Part shown: piece by piece, positions 31,605 to 40,142 of the stretch
Layout: each line of letters begins with the position of its first letter
Numbering within the stretch: the first letter of the stretch is position 1
Source of the DNA: Escherichia sp. ESNIH1
GTDB lineage: Bacteria; Pseudomonadota; Gammaproteobacteria; Enterobacterales; Enterobacteriaceae
Direction of reading: 5' to 3'
DNA: 64,000 nt
NCBI GenBank assembly: GCA_002918705.1
Contig: PQKR01000010.1
Span: 62,001 to 126,000 of the forward strand
Translations under genes and position numbers: made by a program
Notes under the pieces: model-generated
Seen by the model: only the letters and a program-made list of their open reading frames with translations
What the model was told of the DNA's origin: nothing
Databases searched by the model: none

Positions 31605-32462
31605 CTAGAACGTGCCACTCACCGGTGGGACCGTGCCGTCGATCTGCTCTTTCTGCGCACCGGATCCGGGACGGGCAGCACCCAGAACAGGCTCTTCACC
31701 TAAAATGTCCGGCTGCTCTTTTGCCGTAAACTGTCCGCGTCCATCATAAGCCGGGCCTTCGCTCCAGCGCCCTTTCGGCAGTGGTTTATCGAGAGAGGTA
31801 TTCAGGCAGTAATACGCGTGCTCATGTGCCTCATTTTCCTGAGGGAAGCTGTTGGGAATAGGCAGCGACGCACTGAGTCCCCCCATATCTTCAATGACTG
31901 CCATCCACTGCTGCTGGTGCATGGTATCGCGAGCAATAAGGAACGAAAGAAAATCTTTCATTCCCCTATCTTCAGTAAGATTGTACAGACGGGTGGCCAG
32001 CACGCGGCCGGTTGCCTCTGCGGCAACGTTCGATATCATGTCGGCTGCAGCGTTACCGGATGCATAGACGTGGCTCATATCAAAGGGTACGCCGTTAGCA
32101 TTGACCGGCAGCGCGGCCAGCCCGGAAGAGAGAATATGACGTGGGTTCATGCCCCCCAGAATAGCGTTAACCACCGGATCTTTGGCTGACGCCTCCTGAT
32201 AGGAGAGCGGTGCGCCTTCAAGGTTCAGGGCAACGGCATACCCTAGCATTTCAATATGGCCCAGTTCTTCTGTGGCGGTTGAAATGAGCAGATCCCTAAT
32301 TCGCGCATCGCCCCGGGCGCCCATTGCCTGGAAGAAGTATTGCATTGCCACGCGGATCTCTCCCTCCACGCCACCAATCGCCTGTTGGAGCAGCATGGCA
32401 AATTCCGGGTCTGGTTTTTCTACGCGTACGGGGAACTGCATTTTGGATGAGTGATGAAACAT
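31605..32462 (-). CDS. Manganese catalase, KatN-like
   Basis: This 285-aa non-haem catalase dismutates hydrogen peroxide at a di-manganese centre. The four-helix bundle carries metal ligands in GGVEGEIRVAMQY, ISTATEELGHIEMLG (ExxH) and AAEATGRVLATRL, with RDTMHQQQW as the last ligand helix. The start at 32462 (MFHHSSKMQFPVRV), preceded by AGAGGAG, is preferred over the longer frame. Salmonella KatN is RpoS dependent; no control is visible here. The Gly/Pro-rich C-terminus is typical of the family. Confidence 0.9.
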   Translation of the reverse strand: MFHHSSKMQFPVRVEKPDPEFAMLLQQAIGGVEGEIRVAMQYFFQAMGARGDARIRDLLISTATEELGHIEMLGYAVALNLEGAPLSYQEASAKDPVVNAILGGMNPRHILSSGLAALPVNANGVPFDMSHVYASGNAAADMISNVAAEATGRVLATRLYNLTEDRGMKDFLSFLIARDTMHQQQWMAVIEDMGGLSASLPIPNSFPQENEAHEHAYYCLNTSLDKPLPKGRWSEGPAYDGRGQFTAKEQPDILGEEPVLGAARPGSGAQKEQIDGTVPPVSGTF

Positions 32463-32667
32463 GACTTTCTCCTCTGGATGTAGACATCTTCTGGAGTAAA
32501 AAGCCTGGTTGAAGAAGCCAGATAAAGAAAGCGAAACGAGAAGCATTTACATTGAAATAACGTGTTTGTGAAACGCTCTTAGATGCGCAGCCAGGGCAGA
32601 GATCGCCTAAGCAATGGCGATGGCAACGCCACCCGTTACCTGCGTGATAAGCTTCGGTTCAGTCCCT

Positions 32668-33141
32668 TTAAAACGCCTCAGGGATCTTACCGCCTGCTAT
32701 CACGCGCTGACGATGGCAGTCGGCTGGCTGCAGTTTTTTCCCTTCGGATGAATACACTTCCAGCGGCTGAATGGGCTGTCCATTGGCGTTATCCAGCAAG
32801 AGAGAGTGCGCCTCACCTTCGTCAAACATATAGCGTTCCCCCCACTGCCGCATCGCCACCACAATAGGAAAAATAGAGCGTCCCTTTTCGGTAAGAACAT
32901 ACTCCCTGTATGCGCTGCCGTCTGAGGCCGGGCAGATCTCGAACACGCCAAGATCAACCAGCTGTTTCAGGCGGGACGCGAGAATATTTTTGGCAAGTCC
33001 CAGGTTCTTTTGAAACTCGCTGAACCTGCGTACGTCGTCAAATGCTTCCCTGATGATCATCAGACACCAGCGTTCCCCAATCGACTCTAACGTTCTGGCG
33101 ACCGGACATTCGCTGGTTCGAAGGGATTCCTGTTTTGCCAT
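32668..33141 (-). CDS. HxlR-family transcriptional regulator
   Basis: This 157-aa winged-helix protein starts with a conserved CPVARTLESIGERWCLMIIREAF segment and the recognition region RFSEFQKNLGLAKNILASRLKQL. It is diagnostic of HxlR/DUF24 regulators, many of which sense reactive electrophiles or oxidants through the N-terminal Cys (C12 here). It is divergent from an MFS pump with 130 bp between starts, so it probably controls that gene. Confidence 0.88.
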   Translation of the reverse strand: MAKQESLRTSECPVARTLESIGERWCLMIIREAFDDVRRFSEFQKNLGLAKNILASRLKQLVDLGVFEICPASDGSAYREYVLTEKGRSIFPIVVAMRQWGERYMFDEGEAHSLLLDNANGQPIQPLEVYSSEGKKLQPADCHRQRVIAGGKIPEAF

Positions 33142-33271
33142 CTCTGTTCTCTCAGCTTGCCTGTTAACAGATGCCAGTATAAGGGCGGCTTAAAGCGGTT
33201 GCAAAAAAAAACCACCGATGCTATTTCTACCCGCATGAGGTTTTAAAAAGAAACCAGATTGCGAGGATGAA

Positions 33272-34507
33272 ATGACCTGTAAGGCAGAGTTGAATTCTGA
33301 TGCTGCGCTGGCGGCACCGGCTGTTGATGCCCCGGCGCTCAAACCCTGGATAACATTTTTATTCTCCCTGACCTGTGGGCTGGCGGTGGCGAATGTCTAT
33401 TCAGCCCAGCCGTTGCTTGAATCCATCTCCCTCAGCCTAAAGGTTCCTGCTGGTATGATCGGCAGCGTGGTTACTGCAACTCAGGTTGGTTATGCCAGCG
33501 GGTTGATTTTCCTCGTTCCACTGGGCGATCGCGTTAACCGAAAAACGCTGGTCGTCACGCTGCTATTACTTTCAATGCTGGCTTTGATCGTGGCAGGGTT
33601 ATCACCCAATTTTGTCACTCTGCTGTGCGCAATGCTTTTTATTGGTTTGATGGCGGTTGTGGTGCAACTTGTGGTTGCCTGGGCCGCAATATTGGCGGCG
33701 CCCCAGCGACGTGGAAAGGTTGTAGGCACGGTGACAAGCGGCATCGTTTTGGGGATCCTGCTGGCCCGCTTTATCTCTGGCAGCATCGCCGATATTGCTG
33801 GCTGGCGGGCCGTTTACCTTACCGCTGCCTTTTTGATGTTGCTCATCGCCTGCATCGTAGCGAAAGGCGTGCCCGCTACTCTACCCCAGGCACGACAGCC
33901 CACCTATTTCTCTCTACTTGCATCAGCTTTTCGCCTGTTTATCACTGAACCGCCACTGCGAAAAGGGGGTGTTTTTGCACTTCTTATTTTTACAGCCTTC
34001 AGCATGTTGTGGACCACCGTAGTCATGCCGCTCAGTAGCCTGTCGCTATCACATACTCAGATAGGCATGTTTGGTTTGGCAGGTATTGCCGGCGCGCTGG
34101 CGGCAGCGAAAGCAGGTTCATGGGCGGATCGGGGCTGGGGAGAACGCGCGACCGGGCTAGCTCTTGCGTTGCTAACGTTCTCATGGCTTCCCATCGCTCA
34201 TACCGAAACATCACTGGTGTGGCTCGTTGTCGGTATCATCATGCTGGACTTTGCCGTGCAAACCGTTCACGTAATAAGCCAGAGCACCCTCATCGCGGCC
34301 AGACCAGAGGCCGCAAGCCGGCTGGTTGGCGTGTATATGTGTTTTTACTCAATAGGCAGTGCAATAGGGGCGATTGTTGCCACTCAGCTTTACGCTCGCT
34401 TTGGATGGCAGACAGTCTGCCTGGCTGGCGCAGCCGTCAGCGTCTGTGCTTTTCTCATCTGGTTAGGATTAACCACATCACGAAACGAAGCAGTGGAAGC
34501 AGGATAG
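33272..34507 (+). CDS. MFS transporter, probable drug or metabolite exporter
   Basis: This 411-aa, twelve-helix major facilitator carries the A motif GDRVNRKTLVV between helices 2 and 3 and the drug:proton-antiporter-like motif 'GTVTSGIVLGILLARFISG' in helix 5. It resembles the YnfM/NepI class of exporters, but the substrate is unknown. The divergent HxlR gene suggests induction by a small toxic compound. It is not part of the K-12 backbone at this site. Confidence 0.85.
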   Translation: MTCKAELNSDAALAAPAVDAPALKPWITFLFSLTCGLAVANVYSAQPLLESISLSLKVPAGMIGSVVTATQVGYASGLIFLVPLGDRVNRKTLVVTLLLLSMLALIVAGLSPNFVTLLCAMLFIGLMAVVVQLVVAWAAILAAPQRRGKVVGTVTSGIVLGILLARFISGSIADIAGWRAVYLTAAFLMLLIACIVAKGVPATLPQARQPTYFSLLASAFRLFITEPPLRKGGVFALLIFTAFSMLWTTVVMPLSSLSLSHTQIGMFGLAGIAGALAAAKAGSWADRGWGERATGLALALLTFSWLPIAHTETSLVWLVVGIIMLDFAVQTVHVISQSTLIAARPEAASRLVGVYMCFYSIGSAIGAIVATQLYARFGWQTVCLAGAAVSVCAFLIWLGLTTSRNEAVEAG

Positions 34508-34759
34508 TGCCTGTGTGCGATATACAGAAAAGAGGCCTCACGGCATCGGCATAATAAATCCTTGCCATCACCGCTGCCATTATAATCGGTGGAGCTGGCA
34601 TTTACCTACCATTTCTCATAGTTAATACAAATAATACAATGATTATAATTTTATCATAGCGTATAGTCGGGAAAATTTTTTTAATTTGCTTCTGCATTTA
34701 ATCGCGCCATATATAAAATGTTTCTGTTCATTCATGGGCAGAATTTAAGGAAAGGGATA

Positions 34760-35977
34760 ATGAAATTTAAGCTAGCGTTACTGTGTGCTGCAACAATGGC
34801 ACTCTCAGGCTGCAATAAAAACGATATCGATTGCGGTGATACATCAGTCCAGAACGATCTTAATAACAGACTGCTCGCCGCCATCGCCTTAGAGAGTGGT
34901 ATTGGGGAAAGCAACGCGCAATTGCAGAAACACCTAAGAATTTCGCTTAAGGACTTCGCACAGGACGACGAAAAAGCCACGAAAACGGCAGCGCAGTGTA
35001 CCGCAAATTTAACAATTACCGATGTATATGAGTCGGGTAAAGCGATGACGGGCCCAGTGCATTACGAGCTGTTTAAAAACGCTGACAATAAAATAGAGCT
35101 TGATGCGGACTCGGTACGCAGTGGACTTGATTTATCAAAGCTGAAGGTTATTAAGATCGACGAGACGGACGAACAGAAACAGTGGCGGCAAACGCAAGAA
35201 AAAGAAAAAGCGGAGCAAGCTCGCCAGCAAGAAGAGAAAAAAGCGGCTGAAGAAGCTCAAAAAGCAGAGTTAGAAAAGCAAGTTATGGCCGCTAAGGCAG
35301 CTGCTGATAGCGATTTCAAACCTGTGACAAACGATCAGCTGATGCTTATTTTTTTAGCAAACTCCGGGCGTAACGTTACGGATGATGAGAAATTAGGTCT
35401 ACTCAGCGATCGTTGGAATGCTGAAAATGATCCGTTTAAACGCAATGATATGAAGCAAGAAGAATTAGCACAGGCAAACGAGAAACTAGCATCATTTAAA
35501 GATATTAAATTTATCAAAGTCAGTAAGATGCTGTCCCGCCTTAATAATCGACAGGAAGCGGTAAAAAAAGAGATCGTTACGGGTGCCTATCTTGGAATTC
35601 GCAAACCTGAAGCGTATGATTTTGCCAAGAAAAACTTTCCGATCGATGTTACTGGCTGCGGTGATTCGCTCAAGTATGGTCCAAAAGAGATCTACAGCAC
35701 TCGTCAAAATGTGAAAGTCATGCTTGAGAAAAGCGCTATTCAGTGCAATATCACGCCAGCGAATGAAGATGAGGCCAGAAGCATGTCCAGCATCCTCTCT
35801 AACATTCCGGATAATGTGTTTAGTGCCGAGGGCACCGCATATTTAATGATTAACGGCTATAACCCAGACGCGGTTACGATCAATACCACATTAATTCGGG
35901 AAGATGTCGCAATTTACCGTTATCAGGTCGATGCGCTGAACGACAAAGCACCTGTATTGAAAGCGACCTTAAAATAA
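34760..35977 (+). CDS. Orphan lipoprotein with charged coiled coil
   Basis: This gene is not assigned to a known function. The ATG at 34760, after AAGGAAAGGG, gives 405 aa with a lipoprotein signal (MKFKLALLCAATMALSGC, lipidation at C18). Residues about 145-185 are a highly charged Lys/Glu/Ala/Gln coiled coil. A C-terminal globular part has paired cysteines (VTGCGD, IQCNI). The +2 residue is Asn, predicting outer-membrane sorting. Base composition is visibly more AT-rich than the core genes and the 250-bp upstream region is very AT-rich, suggesting acquisition. A bidirectional hairpin follows. Confidence 0.8.
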   Translation: MKFKLALLCAATMALSGCNKNDIDCGDTSVQNDLNNRLLAAIALESGIGESNAQLQKHLRISLKDFAQDDEKATKTAAQCTANLTITDVYESGKAMTGPVHYELFKNADNKIELDADSVRSGLDLSKLKVIKIDETDEQKQWRQTQEKEKAEQARQQEEKKAAEEAQKAELEKQVMAAKAAADSDFKPVTNDQLMLIFLANSGRNVTDDEKLGLLSDRWNAENDPFKRNDMKQEELAQANEKLASFKDIKFIKVSKMLSRLNNRQEAVKKEIVTGAYLGIRKPEAYDFAKKNFPIDVTGCGDSLKYGPKEIYSTRQNVKVMLEKSAIQCNITPANEDEARSMSSILSNIPDNVFSAEGTAYLMINGYNPDAVTINTTLIREDVAIYRYQVDALNDKAPVLKATLK

Positions 35978-35989
35978 CCAGCATACTCT

Positions 35990-36023
35990 ATTAGCGCCTG
36001 CAGATGGCTATGCAGGCGCTAAT
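35990..36023. terminator. Bidirectional terminator hairpin
   Basis: A perfect 13-bp stem (35990-36002 with 36011-36023) and 8-nt loop lies between the convergent lipoprotein and hydrolase genes. Flanks are AT-rich on the right side. Confidence 0.7.
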
Positions 36024-36027
36024 ATAA

Positions 36028-36927
36028 TTAATCGGTTCTATCTATCTGATCCAACCTGCCGGTTGATGTGCTCAACCACAGGAACTGCTGGAGTTCAGCT
36101 GTCACCTCTTCTGGCGCCTCTTCAGCCATATGGTGGCCGCTGCCTATCGCTTTGCCGCGGACATCCGGTGCCCAGCCTCTCCAGATACCGACTATGTCGC
36201 CATATATATCTTCCAGATCGTCATATTTCGACCATAAGCAGAGAGTCGGACACCTAATCCTCCGTCCTAGCTGGCGGTCCTGAAGCTCATGCGCTTTATC
36301 TATTGATAAACCAGCCCGGTAGTCTTCGATCATCCCATGTACCGTTTGCGGATCGTGTATGGCTCGCCTGAATTCAATATACTCTTCATCGCCCATTGTT
36401 TCCGGCTGTCCCCCATACCATTTGTCCGGATCGGCCAGAATTGCGCGCTCGGGTTTTTCTGGTTGCGCAAAGAAGAACCAGTGATACCACTGTCTGGCAA
36501 ATTTCTCGTTACAGCGGTTGAGTGCTTCAAGTATTGGGATGCAATCCAGTACGGCGAGATGGGTGATCCGCTGTGGGTAGTCAAGGGCAGCCCGGTAGGC
36601 GGTGTAACTTCCTCTGTCGTGTCCAACCACAGCGAACTGGTCGAAACCCAGCTGACTCATCAATTCAATACAATCTTTTGCCTTCGCCCTTTTAGAAGAG
36701 CCAGCATGATTGGGCTGGTCGGCAGGTTTAGATGAGCGACCAAAACCACGCAAATCAGGACATACCACGGTAAATGATTTGGCAAGTGCGGGCGCCACTT
36801 TTGACCAGGTTGCGTGGGTTCGAGGATGTCCGTGCAACAGCAAAACAGGAGGCCCGCTTCCGCCGTAGCGTACGTTCAGCTCTGCTTCTGAAACGCATAC
36901 TGTTGTGTGCGTGAATCCCTCAAACAT
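36028..36927 (-). CDS. Alpha/beta hydrolase, haloacetate dehalogenase/epoxide hydrolase-like
   Basis: The 299-aa fold shows HGHPRTHATW (oxyanion region), DLRGFGRS, and a nucleophile elbow GHDRG in which Asp104 replaces the usual Ser. It is followed by R105, and there is a C-terminal His in SGHHMAEEAP. Asp nucleophile, Arg pair (R105, R112) and the H149-W150 pair in the cap (WYHWFFFAQP) match fluoroacetate dehalogenases, which hydrolyse C-halogen bonds. An epoxide hydrolase role cannot be excluded. It is a single-gene unit. Confidence 0.82.
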   Translation of the reverse strand: MFEGFTHTTVCVSEAELNVRYGGSGPPVLLLHGHPRTHATWSKVAPALAKSFTVVCPDLRGFGRSSKPADQPNHAGSSKRAKAKDCIELMSQLGFDQFAVVGHDRGSYTAYRAALDYPQRITHLAVLDCIPILEALNRCNEKFARQWYHWFFFAQPEKPERAILADPDKWYGGQPETMGDEEYIEFRRAIHDPQTVHGMIEDYRAGLSIDKAHELQDRQLGRRIRCPTLCLWSKYDDLEDIYGDIVGIWRGWAPDVRGKAIGSGHHMAEEAPEEVTAELQQFLWLSTSTGRLDQIDRTD

Positions 36928-37100
36928 AGCTTTTCCCCACCTGTTGTTTAGTAAAACTATAGCGGCGGTGCATCAGATCGATGTTCACTCTGCATCGATA
37001 GCATAGATTTTAAACAAAATGTAAAGAGTTCACGGCCAGCCAGCAAAGGTGTTAAGATGGTGATGTCTGGTGATCGTCCAGGCCACATCCTCTAGCAGGT

Positions 37101-37307
37101 TTGCTGCCCTCGAATCGATGCGGGGTGCACCTCATCTCCAATGAGCTGATTAAGCAGCTCCCACATGTTTCCATCTCGTCTAATGCGGCGCGCTCGATAG
37201 CGCTTGTGTGCGATAGTTCGCAAGGATTTATCACGGCATTGGCCCCACAGATATCAAATTTGAGCAGCCCTATTCGAGGACGAATGGCCCGCTTGCCAAT
37301 GCAGTAA
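37101..37307 (+). other. Unassigned reading frame before the YmgB-like gene
   Basis: A TTG-initiated frame of 68 codons ends at a TAA ten bases before the YmgB-like ATG. Its residues (HLISNELIKQLPHVSISSN, then SSPIRGRMARLPMQ) look protein-like rather than random, but I recognise no family. It could be a small upstream protein or the eroded end of a lost gene. The rest of 36928-37100 shows only the presumed promoter side of the hydrolase gene. Confidence 0.2.
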
Positions 37308-37316
37308 AGGCACATC

Positions 37317-37598
37317 ATGAATAAAATAACCTCTGAAAACGTCGAGGGTACAACTATTTCTCACATCGTTGTCGAAGCGGCTCACAGCGACTCAGCGATT
37401 GTTTTGCAGCCAGTATATGCCAGCCCGGAAGAAGCTATCGGCGCAATATCAACAGAGTTGTTGAAGTCGGGTAAGAGACTGACATTCAAAGAGATCCAGC
37501 TGGTACTGGTTGTAAGAATGAAGCTGGCGTCTGGCGAGGTGCAGCAGAGGATTTTGCGCGAGGCGCTGATGCTGGTCACGAACAGGACACTATTTTAA
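37317..37598 (+). CDS. YmgB/AriR/YcgZ-family small regulatory protein
   Basis: This 93-aa protein's C-terminal two-thirds (EEAIGAISTELLKSGKRLTFKEIQLVLVVRMK...QQRILREALML) matches the all-helical YmgB/YcgZ fold. In E. coli these small proteins act as connectors to the RcsCDB phosphorelay and affect biofilm and acid resistance, and are induced by cold and blue light. The N-terminal 30 residues are not conserved. The gene is isolated here, without bluR/bluF-type neighbours. Confidence 0.65.
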   Translation: MNKITSENVEGTTISHIVVEAAHSDSAIVLQPVYASPEEAIGAISTELLKSGKRLTFKEIQLVLVVRMKLASGEVQQRILREALMLVTNRTLF

Positions 37599-37619
37599 CC
37601 CTGGTCGCTCTGACCAGGG
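37599..37619. terminator. Hairpin between convergent genes
   Basis: CCCTGGTC (37599-37606) pairs with GACCAGGG (37612-37619) around a 5-nt loop, immediately after the YmgB-like stop and 21 bp past the mesD stop. Confidence 0.55.
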
Positions 37620-37640
37620 CATCTTCACGTAGCGGCGACG

Positions 37641-38672
37641 TTATTTACCCAGCAGCTCTCTGCGAACAATCTCAGCCCCAGCGCTTAGCGCATTGAGCTT
37701 GCCTCTGGCCACCCGGCGTGACAGCGGGGTCATGCCGCAGTTGGTGCAGGGATAGAGCTTGTCGGCATCGACAAACTGCAGCGCTTTGCGCAGCGTATCG
37801 GCAACCTCTTCCGGTGTCTCAATGGCGTTGGTTGCCACATCAATGGCCCCAAGCATCACTTTTTTGCCGCGAATAAGCTCAATAAGCTCCATTGGCACGT
37901 GAGAGTGTTGACACTCCAGAGAGATAATATCGATGTTAGATTTTTGCAGCTTGGGGAAGATCTCTTCATATTGACGCCACTCGGACCCCAGCGTCTTTTT
38001 CCAGTCGGTATTGGCTTTGATACCGTAGCCATAGCAGATATGCACGGCCGTTTCACACTGCAGCCCTTCAATCGCTCTTTCTAACGTCGCAATCCCCCAG
38101 TCGTTTACCTCATCAAAAAAGACGTTAAACGCGGGCTCATCAAACTGAATAATATCGACCCCGGCAGCCTCCAGCTCTTTCGCTTCCTGATTAAGAATTT
38201 TGGCAAATTCCCAGGCCAGCTTTTCGCGGCTCTTATAGTGACCATCGTAGAGGGTGTCGATCATCGTCATCGGCCCCGGTAAGGCCCATTTGATTGGCCG
38301 ATCGGTTTGCTGACGTAAGAATTTGGCATCCTCAACGAACACCGGCTTTTGACGACTCACCTCCCCCACGACGGACGGTACGCTGGCGTCATAGCGGTCG
38401 CGAATTTTAACGATCTCACGTTTCTCAAAATCAACGCCGCTTAGGTGCTCAATAAACGTTGTGACAAAGTGCTGTCGGGTTTGCTCGCCGTCGCTGACGA
38501 TATCAATCCCCGCCTGCTCTTGCTCTTGCAGCCCCAACCGTAGCGCATCCTGTTTGCCCTCAATCAGCTCATCACCCTGCAATTTCCAGGGCGACCACAG
38601 GGTCTCAGGTTGTGCAAGCCAGGCCGGTTTGGGTAAGCTGCCCGCGGTGGACGTCGGTAATAATTTTTTCAT
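37641..38672 (-). CDS. mesD: Core MetE-type methionine synthase MesD
   Basis: This 343-aa protein equals only the catalytic C-terminal barrel of MetE (753 aa in E. coli). It keeps the zinc ligands H211 and C213 (VHICYG), E253 (SLEC) and C309 (YPCTNCG). It lacks the N-terminal MetE half used for folate polyglutamate binding. The neighbouring DUF1852 gene (mesX) identifies the MesD class, reported to need MesX and oxygen and not methyl-THF. It therefore likely makes methionine from homocysteine with an unestablished methyl donor. It is downstream of mesX, 27 bp apart. Confidence 0.88.
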   Translation of the reverse strand: MKKLLPTSTAGSLPKPAWLAQPETLWSPWKLQGDELIEGKQDALRLGLQEQEQAGIDIVSDGEQTRQHFVTTFIEHLSGVDFEKREIVKIRDRYDASVPSVVGEVSRQKPVFVEDAKFLRQQTDRPIKWALPGPMTMIDTLYDGHYKSREKLAWEFAKILNQEAKELEAAGVDIIQFDEPAFNVFFDEVNDWGIATLERAIEGLQCETAVHICYGYGIKANTDWKKTLGSEWRQYEEIFPKLQKSNIDIISLECQHSHVPMELIELIRGKKVMLGAIDVATNAIETPEEVADTLRKALQFVDADKLYPCTNCGMTPLSRRVARGKLNALSAGAEIVRRELLGK

Positions 38673-38699
38673 AGCAGGTGACCTTATTTTTTTAGTTAA

Positions 38700-39683
38700 T
38701 CAAAGAACGGAATGAGCAGACCATTGTTCAAGAAGGGTTTGATAAGGTTTGATAAAATGTTCTTCGGTAAACCTTCCCTGCTCAATAGCCAACCTGCTGC
38801 GTTCTTCTCGATCATAAACAATTTGCGTTAACGAATAGTCCTGGTAATTGAGGCTGGGCTGATAGATTTTTCCTGCGGCAGAATTAGCATTGTAAATTTC
38901 AGGCCGGTAGATCTTCTGGAATGTCTCCATCGTGCTGATGGTGCTAATAAGTTCAAGATCGCTGTAGTCGCGCAGTAGATCGCCAGCAAAATAGAATGCC
39001 AGCGGTGCAACGCTACCCTGCGGCATGAAATAGCGCACCCGCAGTCCCATTTTCGCAAAATAGCGATCCGTCAGGGACGCGTTATCCTGCTGATATTCGA
39101 TACCCAATACGGGATGCTGATTACCCGTCCGGTGATAGACATTTTTACTAGATACACTCAGACAGATTACAGGGGCTTTGCTGAACTTCTCTTTATAGCT
39201 GTCTGAGGCAACGAAACGCTTAAATATGTTGCCGTGCAGATTGCCAAAGTTATCCGGCGTGCCAAATTGAGGTTGGTTTTTATTATACTCTGACAACAAT
39301 ACGCTAAAGTCATAGTCCCGAACGTAAGAGGAGAAGTTATTGCCAACAATACCCTCAATGCGCTCGTTAGTTTTACGATCGACAATATTGGTTTTCAACA
39401 CCTCAATCACTGGAAACGCATCGCTCTTGCCTTCGGCAGCAATATTCATCTCGACGGAGATGATTTCCAGCTCAACCGCGTAGCGATCGCCTTTAGGGTT
39501 ATCCCAATGCGCCAGCGAATTGAACCGATTGTCAATCATCGTTAAGGCATTGCGCAAGTTCTGCTGACGTTTCTCACCTCTCGCTAAATTAGCAAAGTTG
39601 GTGGTGATACGCGTGCTCTGCGAGGGATTATAATTCTCGTCGAAGCAGAGGCTCTTCACGTTAAATGTAATCGCTTTATTCAT
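38700..39683 (-). CDS. mesX: DUF1852 protein MesX, partner of MesD
   Basis: This 327-aa protein has its start at ATG 39683 (MNKAITFNVKSLCFDENYNPS); a TTG six codons upstream is less likely. The motif-rich core (SSRITTNFANLARG-like region, FGNLHGNIFKRF, ISTMETFQKIYRPE) is that of DUF1852, found almost always beside short MetE-like genes. Its biochemical step is unknown; it may generate or transfer the methyl group. A MetR-type dyad lies 86 bp upstream. Confidence 0.85.
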   Translation of the reverse strand: MNKAITFNVKSLCFDENYNPSQSTRITTNFANLARGEKRQQNLRNALTMIDNRFNSLAHWDNPKGDRYAVELEIISVEMNIAAEGKSDAFPVIEVLKTNIVDRKTNERIEGIVGNNFSSYVRDYDFSVLLSEYNKNQPQFGTPDNFGNLHGNIFKRFVASDSYKEKFSKAPVICLSVSSKNVYHRTGNQHPVLGIEYQQDNASLTDRYFAKMGLRVRYFMPQGSVAPLAFYFAGDLLRDYSDLELISTISTMETFQKIYRPEIYNANSAAGKIYQPSLNYQDYSLTQIVYDREERSRLAIEQGRFTEEHFIKPYQTLLEQWSAHSVL

Positions 39684-39768
39684 CGTAATCTGTATGATCA
39701 AGTGTTAATAACATGATCACTTTATGCCTGAGTCACTGCGTGAGTAAAAGTGATTTAATTTCATTCAA

Positions 39769-39785
39769 CATGAAGAACCTTCATG
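39769..39785 (-). promoter_or_regulatory. MetR-type dyad upstream of mesXD
   Basis: TGAAGAACCTTCA (39771-39783) fits the MetR consensus TGAANNANNTTCA exactly, within a 7-bp perfect dyad CATGAAG-aac-CTTCATG. MetR activates metE with homocysteine as coactivator, so it could activate mesXD too. A role as terminator of mdtJI is less likely because no U-run follows. Confidence 0.55.
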
Positions 39786-39812
39786 ATCGTGCTGCAAGCC
39801 TGGTCATTTTCC

Positions 39813-40142
39813 TCACGCAAGCTTGATAAGCACCACGCCTGTTGTCAGCAGGGCCACGCCCAGCCAGCCAGTTCTGTTCAGACGCTGACCAAACAGCACC
39901 CAACCTGCAGCAACGGTGGCGATCAGGCCAAAGCTACCCCACAGCGCATAGGCTAATGACAGATCGATACCTTTTACCGCCTGGGACAGGGCACTAAATG
40001 CCGCCAGCACGGCGACAAGAGATAGCACGCCATGTATCGGCCGACGAAAGCCGTTGGAATATTTAAGGAAAATATTGGCAACAATCTCCAGACCAATAGC
40101 GAGGAATAACCAGGCAATATGCACTGCATTAAACGTAGTCAT
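39813..40142 (-). CDS. mdtI: SMR-family spermidine exporter subunit MdtI
   Basis: This 109-aa small multidrug resistance protein has four helices. It is close to E. coli MdtI ([37 protein letters not shown]), with the membrane Glu in [10 protein letters not shown]. It functions only as a heteromer with MdtJ, exporting spermidine. It overlaps mdtJ by 14 bp. In K-12 the pair is elsewhere on the chromosome. Confidence 0.9.
   Translation of the reverse strand: MTTFNAVHIAWLFLAIGLEIVANIFLKYSNGFRRPIHGVLSLVAVLAAFSALSQAVKGIDLSLAYALWGSFGLIATVAAGWVLFGQRLNRTGWLGVALLTTGVVLIKLA

Noticed and set aside
34509..34660. Hydrophobic codon run after the MFS gene
   Set aside because: The stretch reads LAITAAIIIGGAGIY but is preceded directly by stop codons in frame and has no start; probably a chance or eroded remnant.
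37052..37318. 88-codon minus-strand frame
   Set aside because: It is antisense to the somewhat better plus-strand frame at 37101-37307, Cys-rich without pattern, and overlaps the YmgB-like start; no support.
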